From: Pseudomonadota bacterium
Lineage (GTDB): Bacteria; Pseudomonadota; Alphaproteobacteria; Rhizobiales; Beijerinckiaceae
NCBI GenBank assembly: GCA_021813805.1
Contig: JAKAJL010000013.1
Coordinates: forward strand, 1-64,000
Direction of reading: 5' to 3'
Length of the DNA stretch: 64,000 nucleotides
Part shown: positions 18,473 to 28,023 of the stretch, piece by piece
How the letters are laid out: each line of letters opens with the position of its first letter
How positions within the stretch are numbered: the stretch's first letter is position 1
Notes under the pieces: generated by a model
Database searches by the model: none
Seen by the model: the letters and a program-made list of their open reading frames with translations, nothing else
Told to the model about the DNA's origin: nothing
Translations under genes and position numbers: made by a program

Positions 18473-20146
18473 ATGGCGCAAGCAAGTTCGGTTTCCACGG
18501 CGTCGCCGTCCGGCGGCAAGTCAATGACAATCGGCGAAATGCTCGGGATTGTCCTCTCCCTCGGCGGCGCCCTCCTGGCGCTGTACATCGCGTCGAAGGC
18601 CTATACGGCCGCCTACGCGTTCCACATGTTCGTGTTCGCGCTCGCCGGCTTCGGCGGGGCGTTCCTGATCTTCAAGCGCTATTCGACGCGCCCGGCTTTC
18701 ACGCCGCAGGAAATCGACGGCCGGCCGAACTATAATTACGGCCCGATCAAGTTCACCAGCCTCGCGGCGGTGTTCTGGGGGATCGCGGGCTTTCTCGTCG
18801 GGGTCATCGTCGCCACCGAACTGGCCTTTCCCGATCTGTCCATGGGCATTCCATGGCTTAACTTCGGCCGCCTGCGCCCGCTGCACACCTCAGCGGTGAT
18901 CTTCGCCTTCGGCGGCAACGTCCTTCTGGCGACCTCTCTTTATGTCGTGCAGCGCACCAGCCGCGCCCGTCTCGCCGGCGAACTCGCGCCATGGTTCCTC
19001 GTCCTCGGCTATAACCTCTTCATCGTCATCGCCGGCACCGGCTATCTGCTGGGCATCACCCAGTCGAAGGAATATGCCGAGCCGGAATGGTACGCCGACC
19101 TCTGGCTGACCATCGTGTGGGTGACCTATCTGATGATCTTCCTCGCGACCCTGTGGAAGCGCAAGGAGCCCCATATCTATGTCGCCAACTGGTTCACCCT
19201 GGCCTTCATCATCACGATCGCCATGCTGCACCTCGGCAACAACCCGGCGATCCCGGTATCGCTCTTCTCGCCGAAGTCCTACATCGTGTGGTCCGGCGTC
19301 CAGGACGCCATGTTCCAGTGGTGGTACGGCCATAACGCGGTGGGCTTCTACCTGACCGCCGCCTTCCTGGCGATCATGTATTATTTCGTGCCCAAGCGCG
19401 CCGAGCGCCCGGTCTATTCCTATCGCCTGTCGATCATCCACTTCTGGGCTCTGATCTTCATGTATATCTGGGCCGGCCCCCACCATCTGCACTATACGGC
19501 TTTGCCGGACTGGGCCGGAACCTTGGGCATGACCTTCTCGATCATGCTGTGGATGCCGTCCTGGGGCGGCATGATCAACGGCCTGATGACACTCTCCGGC
19601 GCCTGGGACAAGCTGCGCACCGACCCGGTTCTGCGCATGCTCGTCGTGTCCGTCGCCTTCTACGGCATGTCGACCTTTGAAGGTCCGCTCATGTCGATCA
19701 AGGTGGTGAACTCGCTGTCGCATTACACCGATTGGACCATCGGCCATGTGCATTCCGGCGCGCTCGGCTGGGTGGGCTTCGTCTCCTTCGGCGCGCTCTA
19801 CTGCCTGATCCCCTGGGTGTTCAATCGCAAGCTTTACTCGCTGAAGCTGGTGAACTGGCACTTCTGGGTCGCGACGATCGGCATCGTGCTCTACATCACC
19901 TCGATGTGGGTGTCGGGCATCCTCCAGGGCCTGATGTGGCGCGCCTATACCGCGAACGGTTTCCTTGAATATTCCTTCATCGAAACCGTCGCGGCGATGC
20001 ACCCCTTCTATGTGATCCGCGCGATGGGCGGCGGCTTGTTCCTCATCGGCTCGCTGATCATGGCCTTCAACTTTTACAAGACGCTCGCCTCGCCTGAAGA
20101 GGCGGGGGCCCCTGAAGCCAAGCCTGCGCTCGCGGCGGCCGAGTGA
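18473..20146 (+). CDS. ccoN: cbb3-type cytochrome c oxidase subunit I
   Basis: 557 residues, about twelve or more membrane helices. Heme and copper ligands are in place: [12 protein letters not shown], the [13 protein letters not shown] helix, the CuB histidines in AGPHHLHYT, and the heme-binding [10 protein letters not shown]. It is the catalytic subunit of the high-affinity terminal oxidase that reduces O2 at low oxygen. ATG 18473 is preferred over the in-frame ATG 18440, which has no ribosome site. The gene starts ccoNOQP under the FixK-type box. Confidence 0.97.
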   Translation: MAQASSVSTASPSGGKSMTIGEMLGIVLSLGGALLALYIASKAYTAAYAFHMFVFALAGFGGAFLIFKRYSTRPAFTPQEIDGRPNYNYGPIKFTSLAAVFWGIAGFLVGVIVATELAFPDLSMGIPWLNFGRLRPLHTSAVIFAFGGNVLLATSLYVVQRTSRARLAGELAPWFLVLGYNLFIVIAGTGYLLGITQSKEYAEPEWYADLWLTIVWVTYLMIFLATLWKRKEPHIYVANWFTLAFIITIAMLHLGNNPAIPVSLFSPKSYIVWSGVQDAMFQWWYGHNAVGFYLTAAFLAIMYYFVPKRAERPVYSYRLSIIHFWALIFMYIWAGPHHLHYTALPDWAGTLGMTFSIMLWMPSWGGMINGLMTLSGAWDKLRTDPVLRMLVVSVAFYGMSTFEGPLMSIKVVNSLSHYTDWTIGHVHSGALGWVGFVSFGALYCLIPWVFNRKLYSLKLVNWHFWVATIGIVLYITSMWVSGILQGLMWRAYTANGFLEYSFIETVAAMHPFYVIRAMGGGLFLIGSLIMAFNFYKTLASPEEAGAPEAKPALAAAE

Positions 20147-20157
20147 GGAGATCGAAC

Positions 20158-20895
20158 ATGTCGCTTTGGAACAAACACGCGATCTTCGAAAAGAACAGCA
20201 TCATCCTGTCGGTCGGCATTCTCATTGTCGTCGCGATTGGCGGTCTGGTCGAAATCGGTCCGCTGTTCTACCTGAAGAACACCATCGAAACCGTCGGCGG
20301 CGTGCGTCCCTATACGCCGCTCGAGCTGGAAGGTCGCGACATCTATGTTCGCGAGGGCTGCTATCTCTGCCATTCGCAGATGATCCGCGCCCTGCGCGAC
20401 GAGGTCGAGCGCTATGGCCACTACTCGCTGGCGGCGGAGTCGAAATACGACCACCCGTTCCAGTGGGGCTCCAAGCGCACCGGCCCGGACATCGCCCGTA
20501 TCGGCGGCAAATATTCGGATGACTGGCATCGCGCCCATCTGAACAATCCGCGCGCGGTCGTTCCCGACTCTGTCATGCCGCGCTACGGCTTCCTGGCCGA
20601 TTCGCCGCTGGATTACCGGCACGTTCGGGAAAAGATGAAAGTGCTGCGGGTCGAAGGCGTGCCCTACACCGATGAGGACATCGCCCAGGCCGACGCCGAC
20701 ATCAAGGCGCAGTCGAGCCCGGACGACACGGCGGCGGTCGACGCGCTGGACAAGCGCTATCCCAAGGCCGTGGCGCACGCCGCTCTTGGCGGCGCGGCGA
20801 CGCCCACCGAGCAGGACGCCCTGGTCGCCTATCTGCAGATGCTTGGCACGACCGTCGACTTCAAATTGTACGACGAAAAGGCCAATTGGCGCTGA
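20158..20895 (+). CDS. ccoO: cbb3-type cytochrome c oxidase subunit II
   Basis: 245 residues. A single N-terminal anchor (about 15-38) is followed by one c-type heme site CYLCH at residues 68-72 with the neighbouring SQMIRALRDE typical of CcoO, and a distal methionine likely in SVMPRYG. It passes electrons from CcoP toward CcoN in the periplasm. ATG 20158 has GAGGAG 8 bases upstream and lies 11 bases after ccoN. Confidence 0.97.
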   Translation: MSLWNKHAIFEKNSIILSVGILIVVAIGGLVEIGPLFYLKNTIETVGGVRPYTPLELEGRDIYVREGCYLCHSQMIRALRDEVERYGHYSLAAESKYDHPFQWGSKRTGPDIARIGGKYSDDWHRAHLNNPRAVVPDSVMPRYGFLADSPLDYRHVREKMKVLRVEGVPYTDEDIAQADADIKAQSSPDDTAAVDALDKRYPKAVAHAALGGAATPTEQDALVAYLQMLGTTVDFKLYDEKANWR

Positions 20896-20907
20896 GTCTG
20901 GAGAGGC

Positions 20908-21069
20908 ATGATGGAGCCTGATTATTTCATAGCCGTTCTCGGGCCGTTGAAAATCATCAGTCTTCTGTCGGTCATAGTCGCTTTCACGGGTGTCGTCGTG
21001 TTCGCGCTATGGCCGTCGAAGAAGAAGAGCTTCGATGACGCCGCCCGGCTGCCGCTGAACGAGGATTGA
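20908..21069 (+). CDS. ccoQ: cbb3-type oxidase small subunit CcoQ
   Basis: 53 residues. It begins MMEPDYFIAVLGPLKI, has one membrane helix (about 16-36) and ends with a charged tail after WPSKKKSFDDAARLPL, as in CcoQ/FixQ proteins. CcoQ stabilises the oxidase and helps CcoP join. GGAGAGG lies directly upstream, and it sits 12 bases after ccoO and 4 before ccoP. Confidence 0.93.
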   Translation: MMEPDYFIAVLGPLKIISLLSVIVAFTGVVVFALWPSKKKSFDDAARLPLNED

Positions 21070-21073
21070 ACAC

Positions 21074-21940
21074 ATGATTGATCACAAGCATCAAGATATC
21101 GACGCGGCCACGGGCACAGCGACCACGGGCCATGAATGGGACGGCATCAAGGAACTGAACACGCCGCTTCCCAAATGGTGGCTTTATGTCCTCTACGCCA
21201 CGATGATCTGGTCGGTCGGATACTGGATTCTTTATCCGGCCATCCCGCTGCCGAGTGGAGCGACCAGGGGCATTCTTGGTTGGTCGATGCGCAGCGCAGT
21301 GACCCAGGATCTCGCTGAACTTCGCGCTGATCGCGCCCCGATGGTCAACGAGTTGAATAAGTCGACGCTTCAGCAGATCGCGTCCGACCCCAAGCTCGCT
21401 GAATTTGCCCGCGCTTACGGCCATTCGGCCTTCGGCGTCAATTGCGCGCCCTGCCATGGCGCCAATGGCCAAGGCTCGAAGGGCTATCCCAATCTCACCG
21501 CCGACCGCTGGCTGTGGGGCGGCACGCTCGATCAGATCAGCGCCACCATCACTCATGGCGCGCGCTATGGCGATCCGGACGGCCATCAGGGCGATATGCC
21601 GGCTTGGGGTTCGCAGGGCCTGAGCAAGCAGCAGATCGATGACGTCGCCAATTATGTCTATTCGCTGTCCAACAAGACGACGGACGACGTTTCGGCGGGC
21701 AAGAAGGTCTTCGCCGACAACTGCACGCCCTGCCATGGCGCCGACGCCAAGGGCAATCCCGACATGGGCGCGCCGAACCTGACCACGAAGATCTGGCTCT
21801 ATGGCGGCGACAAGGACGACCTGATCCAGACCATCACCTATGGTCGCGGCGGCCACATGCCGGCCTGGGGCGCGAAGCTCGACCCGGCCACCATCAAGGC
21901 GTTGACGGTCTATGTCCACTCGCTGGGCGGCGGCCAGTGA
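21074..21940 (+). CDS. ccoP: cbb3-type cytochrome c oxidase subunit III, diheme
   Basis: 288 residues. An N-terminal membrane segment (about 37-60) anchors two cytochrome c domains with heme sites CAPCH at 124-128 and CTPCH at 217-221. Each is followed by the usual DMPAWG or HMPAWG methionine ligand region. It accepts electrons from soluble or membrane cytochrome c. A terminator follows its stop, closing ccoNOQP. Confidence 0.97.
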   Translation: MIDHKHQDIDAATGTATTGHEWDGIKELNTPLPKWWLYVLYATMIWSVGYWILYPAIPLPSGATRGILGWSMRSAVTQDLAELRADRAPMVNELNKSTLQQIASDPKLAEFARAYGHSAFGVNCAPCHGANGQGSKGYPNLTADRWLWGGTLDQISATITHGARYGDPDGHQGDMPAWGSQGLSKQQIDDVANYVYSLSNKTTDDVSAGKKVFADNCTPCHGADAKGNPDMGAPNLTTKIWLYGGDKDDLIQTITYGRGGHMPAWGAKLDPATIKALTVYVHSLGGGQ

Positions 21941-21948
21941 TAAATCGG

Positions 21949-21987
21949 GGCGCGGCGCAGCAAGGCGCGCCGCGCCTTCTTTGTCTT
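21949..21987 (+). terminator. Rho-independent terminator after ccoP
   Basis: GGCGCGGCGC (21949-21958) pairs perfectly with GCGCCGCGCC (21967-21976), an 8-base loop between, then TTCTTTGTCTT. It separates ccoNOQP from ccoGHI. Confidence 0.75.
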
Positions 21988-22150
21988 GACTGTCTTCGCC
22001 AGGCGGCCGGCTCCATGGGCGGATTTTGGCGCGGAGCTTGGCGCGCGACAAATTCCGGCGCATTTATCTCGACTGGCGCCCCCCCCTTCGGCTTATAAGG
22101 GGGCCTGACCATGCGCGCCGCCTGAGGCGCAACCCATTCGAGATGGCGAG

Positions 22151-23629
22151 ATGAGCGCAACTCCAGCACCGAACGTCAAGAACCCAGCACCAGCGCCCGC
22201 CGGTACGGAGAAAATCTCGCTCTACGAGTCGCGCCAGCAGATTTACCCACAAAGCGTCAGCGGCCGCTTCCGCAACATCAAATGGGCGCTGCTCGTCGGC
22301 GGAATGTTGCTCTATTATTTCTTGCCCTTCCTGCGGTGGGATCGCGGACCCGACCTTCCCGCGCAGGCGGTGCTGGTCGATCTGACCAATGGCCGGTTCT
22401 ATTTCTTCGGCATCGAGATCTGGCCTCAGGAAGTCTATTATTTCACCGGATTGCTGATCCTTGCCGCCTTCACCTTGTTCCTCATGAATGCGGTGGCGGG
22501 CCGCGTGTGGTGTGGTTATCTCTGCCCGCAGACGGTCTGGACCGATCTTTACCTCCTTGTCGAGCGCTGGACGGAGGGCGACCGTCGCGAACGGATGATC
22601 AAGGCGAAAAAGCCCTGGACCCCGCGGACCCTGGCCGAGACGGCCCTGAAACATTTCCTGTGGCTGCTCATCGCCTGGTGGACCGGCGGCGCCTGGGTGC
22701 TTTATTTCGCCGACGCGCCGACCCTGGTGAAGCAGCTCGCAACGTTGCAGGCGCCGGCGCAGGCCTATATCTGGATCGCGATCCTGACCGCGAGCACCTA
22801 TCTGCTCGCCGGTTTCGCCCGCGAGCAGGTCTGTCTCTACATGTGCCCCTGGCCGCGCATTCAGGCGGCGCTGACCGACGAATACGCTCTGAACGTCACT
22901 TATCGCGTCGATCGCGGCGAGCCGCGCGCATCGGTCAAGAAGGCCATAGCGCTGCGGGAAGACGGCAAGCCGGCGGGCGACTGCGTGGACTGCGGGCAAT
23001 GTGTCGCGGTTTGCCCGACCGGAGTCGATATTCGCGAAGGCCTGAGCATGGGCTGCATTCAATGCGGCCTGTGCATCGACGCCTGCGACAACGTGATGGG
23101 CAAGATCGGCCGCCCGACCGGCCTCATCGGCTATGACACCGACATTAATGTGCATCGCCGCGCCGAAGGATTGCCGGCGCTCAAACCCAAGCTCGTCCGG
23201 CCCCGCACCCTGATCTATCTGGCGCTGATCCTGGGCGTCGCCGCGGCCATGGGCTTTACACTGGCGACGCGGCGAAGCCTCGGCTGCGACGTGATGCACG
23301 ACCGCAATCCGATTTTCGTCATGCTTTCCGACGGCTCGATCCGCAACGTCTATACGGTGCGCGTTCTCAACGAGACGGGCTATGAGCGGAAGTTCTATCT
23401 TTCGCTGGCCGGCTTGCCCGTGGGCAAGCTCTCCGTGATGGGCGAGCCCGCCGGCGGCGGCAAGGGCGTGCCGATTATCGCGCCGCCCAACCAGACTCTG
23501 GAGCTGCGCGTCACCGTGACCACGCCGGCTGACGCGCAATTGCCACAAAGCACGCCCATTCAGATGGTGCTCACCGACGCGAAGACCGGCGAAACGGTGA
23601 AGAAGGGCGACTATTTCAAAGCGCCCTGA
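22151..23629 (+). CDS. ccoG: Cytochrome c oxidase accessory protein CcoG
   Basis: 492 residues. An NapH-like membrane half contains WCGYLCPQTVW and YMCPWPRIQ. Two [4Fe-4S] motifs follow: C278, C281, C284, C288 and C302, C305, C308, C312. A further membrane helix (about 355-372) leads to an Ig-like C-terminal domain. CcoG has been shown to act as a Cu2+ reductase in cbb3 assembly. It heads ccoGHI, 210 bases after ccoP. Confidence 0.96.
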   Translation: MSATPAPNVKNPAPAPAGTEKISLYESRQQIYPQSVSGRFRNIKWALLVGGMLLYYFLPFLRWDRGPDLPAQAVLVDLTNGRFYFFGIEIWPQEVYYFTGLLILAAFTLFLMNAVAGRVWCGYLCPQTVWTDLYLLVERWTEGDRRERMIKAKKPWTPRTLAETALKHFLWLLIAWWTGGAWVLYFADAPTLVKQLATLQAPAQAYIWIAILTASTYLLAGFAREQVCLYMCPWPRIQAALTDEYALNVTYRVDRGEPRASVKKAIALREDGKPAGDCVDCGQCVAVCPTGVDIREGLSMGCIQCGLCIDACDNVMGKIGRPTGLIGYDTDINVHRRAEGLPALKPKLVRPRTLIYLALILGVAAAMGFTLATRRSLGCDVMHDRNPIFVMLSDGSIRNVYTVRVLNETGYERKFYLSLAGLPVGKLSVMGEPAGGGKGVPIIAPPNQTLELRVTVTTPADAQLPQSTPIQMVLTDAKTGETVKKGDYFKAP

Positions 23630-23651
23630 TGGGGCGGAGGCCGGCTCGAGG

Positions 23652-24167
23652 ATGATGAAGATGACGCGGGAAGAAAGCGACTACCAGCCGGGCGGCCGGC
23701 CTTTGACCGGGCGGACCACGCTTCTCCTCATCGTCGGCTTCTTCGGGATCGTCCTCGGCGTGAATTTCGTCATGGCGACCTTTGCCGCAAAAACCTACAG
23801 CGGCGTCGACGCCAATGACGCCTATGACACCGGCCTCGCCTACAACAAGGAAATCGCCGCCGCCAAGGCTCAGGCCCTCCTCGGATGGACGGTCGAACTC
23901 AACCGCGCCAACGACGCCGGCGTCACCCAGATCACGATGAGCGTCAGGGACAAGGACGGCAAGCCGGTCGGCGGCCTCGACGCCTCGATCGATTTCTATT
24001 TCCCCGCGACGCGGAAATTCGACCGCACCGTGCCCGCGACGCCCATCGCCGAGGGCGTCTATTCCGGATCCGCCCCCTTGCGTCCGGGACGCTGGGAAGT
24101 CGAAATCTCGCTCAATCGCGGCGGCCAGCGCATGTTCCGTTCGCGCAATTCCTTCCTCGTCGAGTAA
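23652..24167 (+). CDS. ccoH: cbb3 oxidase assembly protein CcoH
   Basis: 171 residues; GAGG sits just before the ATG (further ATGs at 23655 and 23661). A membrane helix (about 22-45) followed by VMATFAAKTYSGVD and LGWTVELN is the standard FixH pattern. The periplasmic domain resembles a small beta-sandwich. CcoH interacts with the oxidase during assembly. ccoI starts one base after its stop. Confidence 0.93.
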   Translation: MMKMTREESDYQPGGRPLTGRTTLLLIVGFFGIVLGVNFVMATFAAKTYSGVDANDAYDTGLAYNKEIAAAKAQALLGWTVELNRANDAGVTQITMSVRDKDGKPVGGLDASIDFYFPATRKFDRTVPATPIAEGVYSGSAPLRPGRWEVEISLNRGGQRMFRSRNSFLVE

Positions 24168-24168
24168 G

Positions 24169-26448
24169 ATGGCCGCGTCGCCGGATTTTTCGCATTTCGT
24201 GAAAACCGATGCGGAGGGTCGGTCGCGGATCGACCTCGCCATCGACGGCATCACCTGCGCCGCTTGTCTCGGCGATATCGAGACGGCGATGAAACGCCTG
24301 CCGGGCGTGGTGAACGCGCGGCTCAACCTCACCAGTCACCGGCTCGCGGTGACCTTCGACGCAGCCAGGATCCAGGCCGGCGGCCTGACGGGCGCCCTGG
24401 AGGCGATCGGTTATCGCGCCTATCCCTATGAGCAGCGCAAGGTTGAGGCCGACGAGGCGGCGCGATTCTATCTCCTGCTGAAATGTCTCGGCGTCGCGGT
24501 TTTCGCCGCCATGAACATCATGCTGCTGTCGATCTCGGTCTGGTCGGGCGAAGGCGCCTCCATGCCGCCGGAGACGCGCGATTTCTTCCATTTCCTTTCG
24601 GCGCTGATCGCCTTGCCGGCGGCGGCCTACGCCGGCCAGCCCTTTTATTTCAGCGCCTGGAATTCCCTGCGTCAGGGCCGGGTCAACATGGACGTGCCGA
24701 TCACCATCGGCGTCTCCCTCGCTCTGGCCCTTTCGGTCTATGAAACCTGGCGCCACGCGCCCCAGGCCTATTTCGACTCGGCGGTGATGCTGCTCGCTTT
24801 CCTGCTCGCCGGGAGGGTCATGGATCAGGCGATGCGCCGCAAGACGCGGGCGGCGGCCGGCAATCTCGCGGCGCTCAAGGGCGAAAACGCGTTGCGTTTC
24901 ACCCCCGGCGATCGAGAGACCGAAGAAAATCTGGTCCTGACGCCCGTCGCGGCGCTGGCGGAGGATGACCGGGTGCTGGTGCGCGCCGGCGAACGGATTC
25001 CTGCCGACGGCGTGATCGAAAGCGGCGCGAGTTCGGTGGACGAGAGCGCGATCACCGGCGAAACCCTCGGCAAGCCGGTGCGCCTCGGCGATAATGTCTA
25101 TGCCGGTTCGATCAATGGCGACGGGGCGTTGAAACTTCGGGTGACCGCCGCGGGCAACGCCGCCTTGATCGACGAGGCGGCGCGCCTGATCGACGCGGCC
25201 AGCGCCGCGCGCTCCGGTTATGTCCGGCTCGCGGACAGGGCCTCGCAGCTCTATGCGCCTGTCGTTCATCTTGCGGCGCTGGCGACCGGCCTGACCTGGT
25301 ATTTCTTCCTTGGCGCCGGCGTTCATGACGCTCTGGTGGTCGGCATTTCCGTTCTCATCATCACCTGCCCCTGCGCCTTGGCCCTCGCGGTGCCGGCCGT
25401 TCAGGCCATGGCCTCGGGCGCCTTCTTCCGCGCCGGTCTGTTCCTCAACGACGCGACCGGCCTCGAAAAGATCGGCGAGGTCGACACGGTCGTGTTCGAC
25501 AAGACCGGCACCTTGACCCTGCCCGAGCCGCGCGTCGCCAACGCGGGCGACATTCCGCCCGATCTGCTCGATCTCGCCGCCCGTCTCGCCCATTCCTCCA
25601 GCCATCCCCTCGCGCGGGCGGTCGTGCGTTCGGCTGGCGCCGCGCCGGCCTTGCCTGACGCCCGCGAAACGCCGGGCATGGGGGTGGCCGCGCCTTTCGG
25701 CGACGGTGAGGCCTGGCTGGGTTCGGCCGCGTTCTGCGAGATCGAATCGCCCGGCGCCCATGCCGACGCCAGCGCGATTTTCGTCCGCCACGGCGCGCGC
25801 TGGGCGCGGCTCCTGATCCGCCAGACCCTGCGCCCCGACGCCACGAGGGTGCTCGACCATCTGCGCGAAAGCGGGCTGAACATCGCGATCCTTTCCGGCG
25901 ATCGGCCGGAGGCGGTTGCGCCGATCGCCCGCGCCCTCAGCGTCGAAAGCTGGAGCGGCGGCCTCAAACCCGCGGAAAAGATCGCCTTCATCGACGAGCG
26001 CGTGGCGGAGGGCGCCAAAATCCTAATGGTCGGCGACGGGCTCAACGACGCGCCCGCGCTCGCCGCGGCCTATGCCTCGCTCTCGCCGATCGATGCGGTC
26101 CACCTCACCCAGACCCAGGCCGACGCGGTGTTCCTCGGCGACCGCCTGGCGCCCGTCGCGGCCGCGATCGCCATTGCCCGGCGCGCGCGCGCGCTGATGC
26201 GGCAGAATCTCTTTTTCGCCGCCGGCTATAATGTCGTGGCGGTGCCCTTCGCCATGTCCGGCCATGCGACGCCTCTGTTCGCTGCGCTGGCCATGTCGGC
26301 GTCCTCGATCGTCGTCACCGTCAACGCCCTGCGCTTGCGCGGGCCGGGCAAGGCGGTCACTCACCTTCTGGGGGAGCCGAAGAGTTCAGGGAACGAACCC
26401 GCGCGCAAGGCGTCGTCCCCGAAGCCGGTCGCGGCGCCATCGGCCTGA
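24169..26448 (+). CDS. ccoI: Copper-exporting P1B-ATPase of cbb3 assembly
   Basis: 759 residues. An N-terminal heavy-metal-associated domain carries C30-A-A-C33. Eight membrane helices include the transport motif C400-P-C402, the phosphorylation site is D444 in DKTGTLT, and GDGLNDAPAL is the hinge. CcoI/CopA2-type pumps send Cu+ to the periplasm for insertion into the CuB site rather than for detoxification. It ends ccoGHI. ccoS is separated from it by about 230 bases with palindromes. Confidence 0.96.
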   Translation: MAASPDFSHFVKTDAEGRSRIDLAIDGITCAACLGDIETAMKRLPGVVNARLNLTSHRLAVTFDAARIQAGGLTGALEAIGYRAYPYEQRKVEADEAARFYLLLKCLGVAVFAAMNIMLLSISVWSGEGASMPPETRDFFHFLSALIALPAAAYAGQPFYFSAWNSLRQGRVNMDVPITIGVSLALALSVYETWRHAPQAYFDSAVMLLAFLLAGRVMDQAMRRKTRAAAGNLAALKGENALRFTPGDRETEENLVLTPVAALAEDDRVLVRAGERIPADGVIESGASSVDESAITGETLGKPVRLGDNVYAGSINGDGALKLRVTAAGNAALIDEAARLIDAASAARSGYVRLADRASQLYAPVVHLAALATGLTWYFFLGAGVHDALVVGISVLIITCPCALALAVPAVQAMASGAFFRAGLFLNDATGLEKIGEVDTVVFDKTGTLTLPEPRVANAGDIPPDLLDLAARLAHSSSHPLARAVVRSAGAAPALPDARETPGMGVAAPFGDGEAWLGSAAFCEIESPGAHADASAIFVRHGARWARLLIRQTLRPDATRVLDHLRESGLNIAILSGDRPEAVAPIARALSVESWSGGLKPAEKIAFIDERVAEGAKILMVGDGLNDAPALAAAYASLSPIDAVHLTQTQADAVFLGDRLAPVAAAIAIARRARALMRQNLFFAAGYNVVAVPFAMSGHATPLFAALAMSASSIVVTVNALRLRGPGKAVTHLLGEPKSSGNEPARKASSPKPVAAPSA

Positions 26449-26526
26449 GTTCCGGCCCTCAAAGCATAACCCCGAAAGTCGATCGACCTTTCGGAACGGA
26501 ATATGCGGCGAAACAATGATATAAAC

Positions 26527-26561
26527 GAGCGCGTTCGACTCGATCATTCGTGAACGCGCTC
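26527..26561. repeat. Inverted repeat between ccoI and ccoS
   Basis: GAGCGCGTTC and GAACGCGCTC are perfect 10-base arms with a 15-base loop. The stem is strong, but no T run follows, so it is not a classic terminator. It may end or stabilise the ccoGHI message. Confidence 0.65.
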
Positions 26562-26628
26562 TTGGAACGAAATCCGTTCACGCCGAATCGGAGATTTCAC
26601 TCTAACATTTTGTTGTTAACGTATAATC

Positions 26629-26660
26629 TCATCCCAAAAGCGCGCGGCTTTTTGGGATGA
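26629..26660. repeat. Palindromic intergenic repeat before ccoS
   Basis: TCATCCCAAAAGC pairs with GCTTTTTGGGATGA (one extra T), followed by TGCTCTAGCG, in an unusually AT-rich patch. Its form resembles dispersed palindromes scattered in Hyphomicrobiales genomes, but only one copy was seen in this window. The 3' arm lies 20 bases before the ccoS ATG. Confidence 0.6.
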
Positions 26661-26680
26661 TGCTCTAGCGGAACGATGCG

Positions 26681-26833
26681 ATGAATGTCCTGATCTTTCT
26701 TATTCCGGTCGCCCTGGCCCTCGGCTTGCTCGGGCTTTACGGCCTGTTCTGGTCGCTCAAGAGCGGCCAATACGAGGATCTCGAAGGCGCGGCCTATCGG
26801 ATCCTCCAAGACGACGACATCGATAGGAAATGA
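26681..26833 (+). CDS. ccoS: cbb3-type oxidase assembly protein CcoS
   Basis: 50 residues. It begins MNVLIFLIPVALALGLLGLY, a single membrane helix, then FWSLKSGQYEDLEGAAYRIL, the diagnostic CcoS motif. CcoS is needed for cofactor maturation of the oxidase. The stop overlaps the next ATG (ATGA at 26830), tying it to the CcoA-like gene. Confidence 0.95.
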   Translation: MNVLIFLIPVALALGLLGLYGLFWSLKSGQYEDLEGAAYRILQDDDIDRK

Positions 26834-28023
26834 CCGTCCTGGGATCCTCCGATCCTCCGGCCGAGGACGAGCTCGACGCCGGGGCGGGCGTCGCGCGCGC
26901 CGGGCGCATGGCCTGTTTCTGCCCGCCGGGCGCCCCCGCGCCGGGCGTGGCGCCGGAAGCGGCGCCCGAAAGCCCCGGCGTCGCAACGCTCGCCGTGGGC
27001 TTCGCCTTGTCGGTGCTGTCGCAAAGCCTGGCGCTCGGCATGTTGCCGCTGGCGGGCCGATTGCTCGCGCCGGACCTGCGCCTGATGTCGGCGCCCTATG
27101 TGGCGATGCTGCTCGGCGCGGCGAGCGCGACCTTCCCCGCTTCCTTCCTGCTCGACGCCTTCGGGCGGCGCGCGGCCCTGGCGCTCGGCGCGAGCCTCGG
27201 CGTCGCCGGCGGGCTGATCATGGCCTGGGCGCTGACCTTCGATCTTTTCGCGCCTTTCAGTCTCGGCGCCTTCTGGCTTGGCGTCGCGCAGGGGTTTTCC
27301 CTGTTCTATCGCCATGAGGCGGCGCTCGGCTCGACGCCTTCCGCGCGGGCCCGTGCGGCGGTTATCGTGTTCGGCAGCGGCGGGCTTGCCGGCTTGGTCG
27401 GACCGGGACTCGCCTATGTCGTCGCGCGGACGGAGCCGGCCTCCGTCTTCGCCGGCGCGGCCCTCGCCGCCGCCTTGACCCAGGTGTTGGTGCTGGCGCT
27501 CGCGGTCCTCACCACCGCGCGGGCGCCGATCCTGCCTCCTCTTGCGGCGCGCCCGGCGCCGCGGCCGGACTGGCGGGCATTCGCCGCGCCGAGTCTCGTC
27601 GCCGGCCTCGCGTGGTTCGGCATGACCGCCGCCATGGTCGCGGCGCCCGGCGCCATGGCCGGCTGCGGCATCGGCGTCGCGACCGTGTTCAGCGCCATTT
27701 CCTGGCACGTGGTCGCGATGTATGCGCCGGCCTTTTTCACGGCGGGGCTGGCGCGCCGAGCCGGCGCGCAGTCCGTCGCCGCGCTCGGCCTCGCCCTGAT
27801 CGCCGCCGCCTGGGGACTTGAGTTTTTCGCGCGCGATTACTGGCGTTTCGCCGCAGCCCTGATCGTCGTCGCGGTGGGCTGGAGCTTCGCCACCGCCGGC
27901 GCGTCCTTGCGGCTCTATCGCGTGGCGAATCCTTCGCGAGCCATGCTGGCGGCTCACGACGCCATATTGTTCCTTTCGGCGATCGCGGGCGCCGTGGCCG
28001 CGGCTTTCTGGCGGCCGATTTGA
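26830..28023 (+). CDS. ccoA: MFS transporter with CcoA copper-import motifs
   Basis: 397 residues, about 12 membrane helices after a 50-residue leader holding C29-F-C31. It carries M265-T-A-A-M269 and H293-V-V-A-M297. These are the MxxxM and HxxxM pairs that characterise CcoA, the MFS copper importer needed for cbb3 oxidase in Rhodobacter capsulatus, and the 28-residue spacing equals that in CcoA as I recall it (M233/H261). The gene overlaps ccoS (ATGA) and its stop overlaps thiD (TTGA). Motifs and position support cytoplasmic copper supply for CcoI and CcoN. Assignment is from motifs and context, not a database match. Confidence 0.82.
   Translation: MTVLGSSDPPAEDELDAGAGVARAGRMACFCPPGAPAPGVAPEAAPESPGVATLAVGFALSVLSQSLALGMLPLAGRLLAPDLRLMSAPYVAMLLGAASATFPASFLLDAFGRRAALALGASLGVAGGLIMAWALTFDLFAPFSLGAFWLGVAQGFSLFYRHEAALGSTPSARARAAVIVFGSGGLAGLVGPGLAYVVARTEPASVFAGAALAAALTQVLVLALAVLTTARAPILPPLAARPAPRPDWRAFAAPSLVAGLAWFGMTAAMVAAPGAMAGCGIGVATVFSAISWHVVAMYAPAFFTAGLARRAGAQSVAALGLALIAAAWGLEFFARDYWRFAAALIVVAVGWSFATAGASLRLYRVANPSRAMLAAHDAILFLSAIAGAVAAAFWRPI

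Noticed and set aside
22064-23548. 494-codon open frame opposite ccoG
   Set aside because: Shadow frame; ccoG has both ferredoxin clusters in the forward strand.
24112-25860. 582-codon open frame opposite ccoI
   Set aside because: Antisense shadow of a P-type ATPase with all catalytic motifs in the forward frame.
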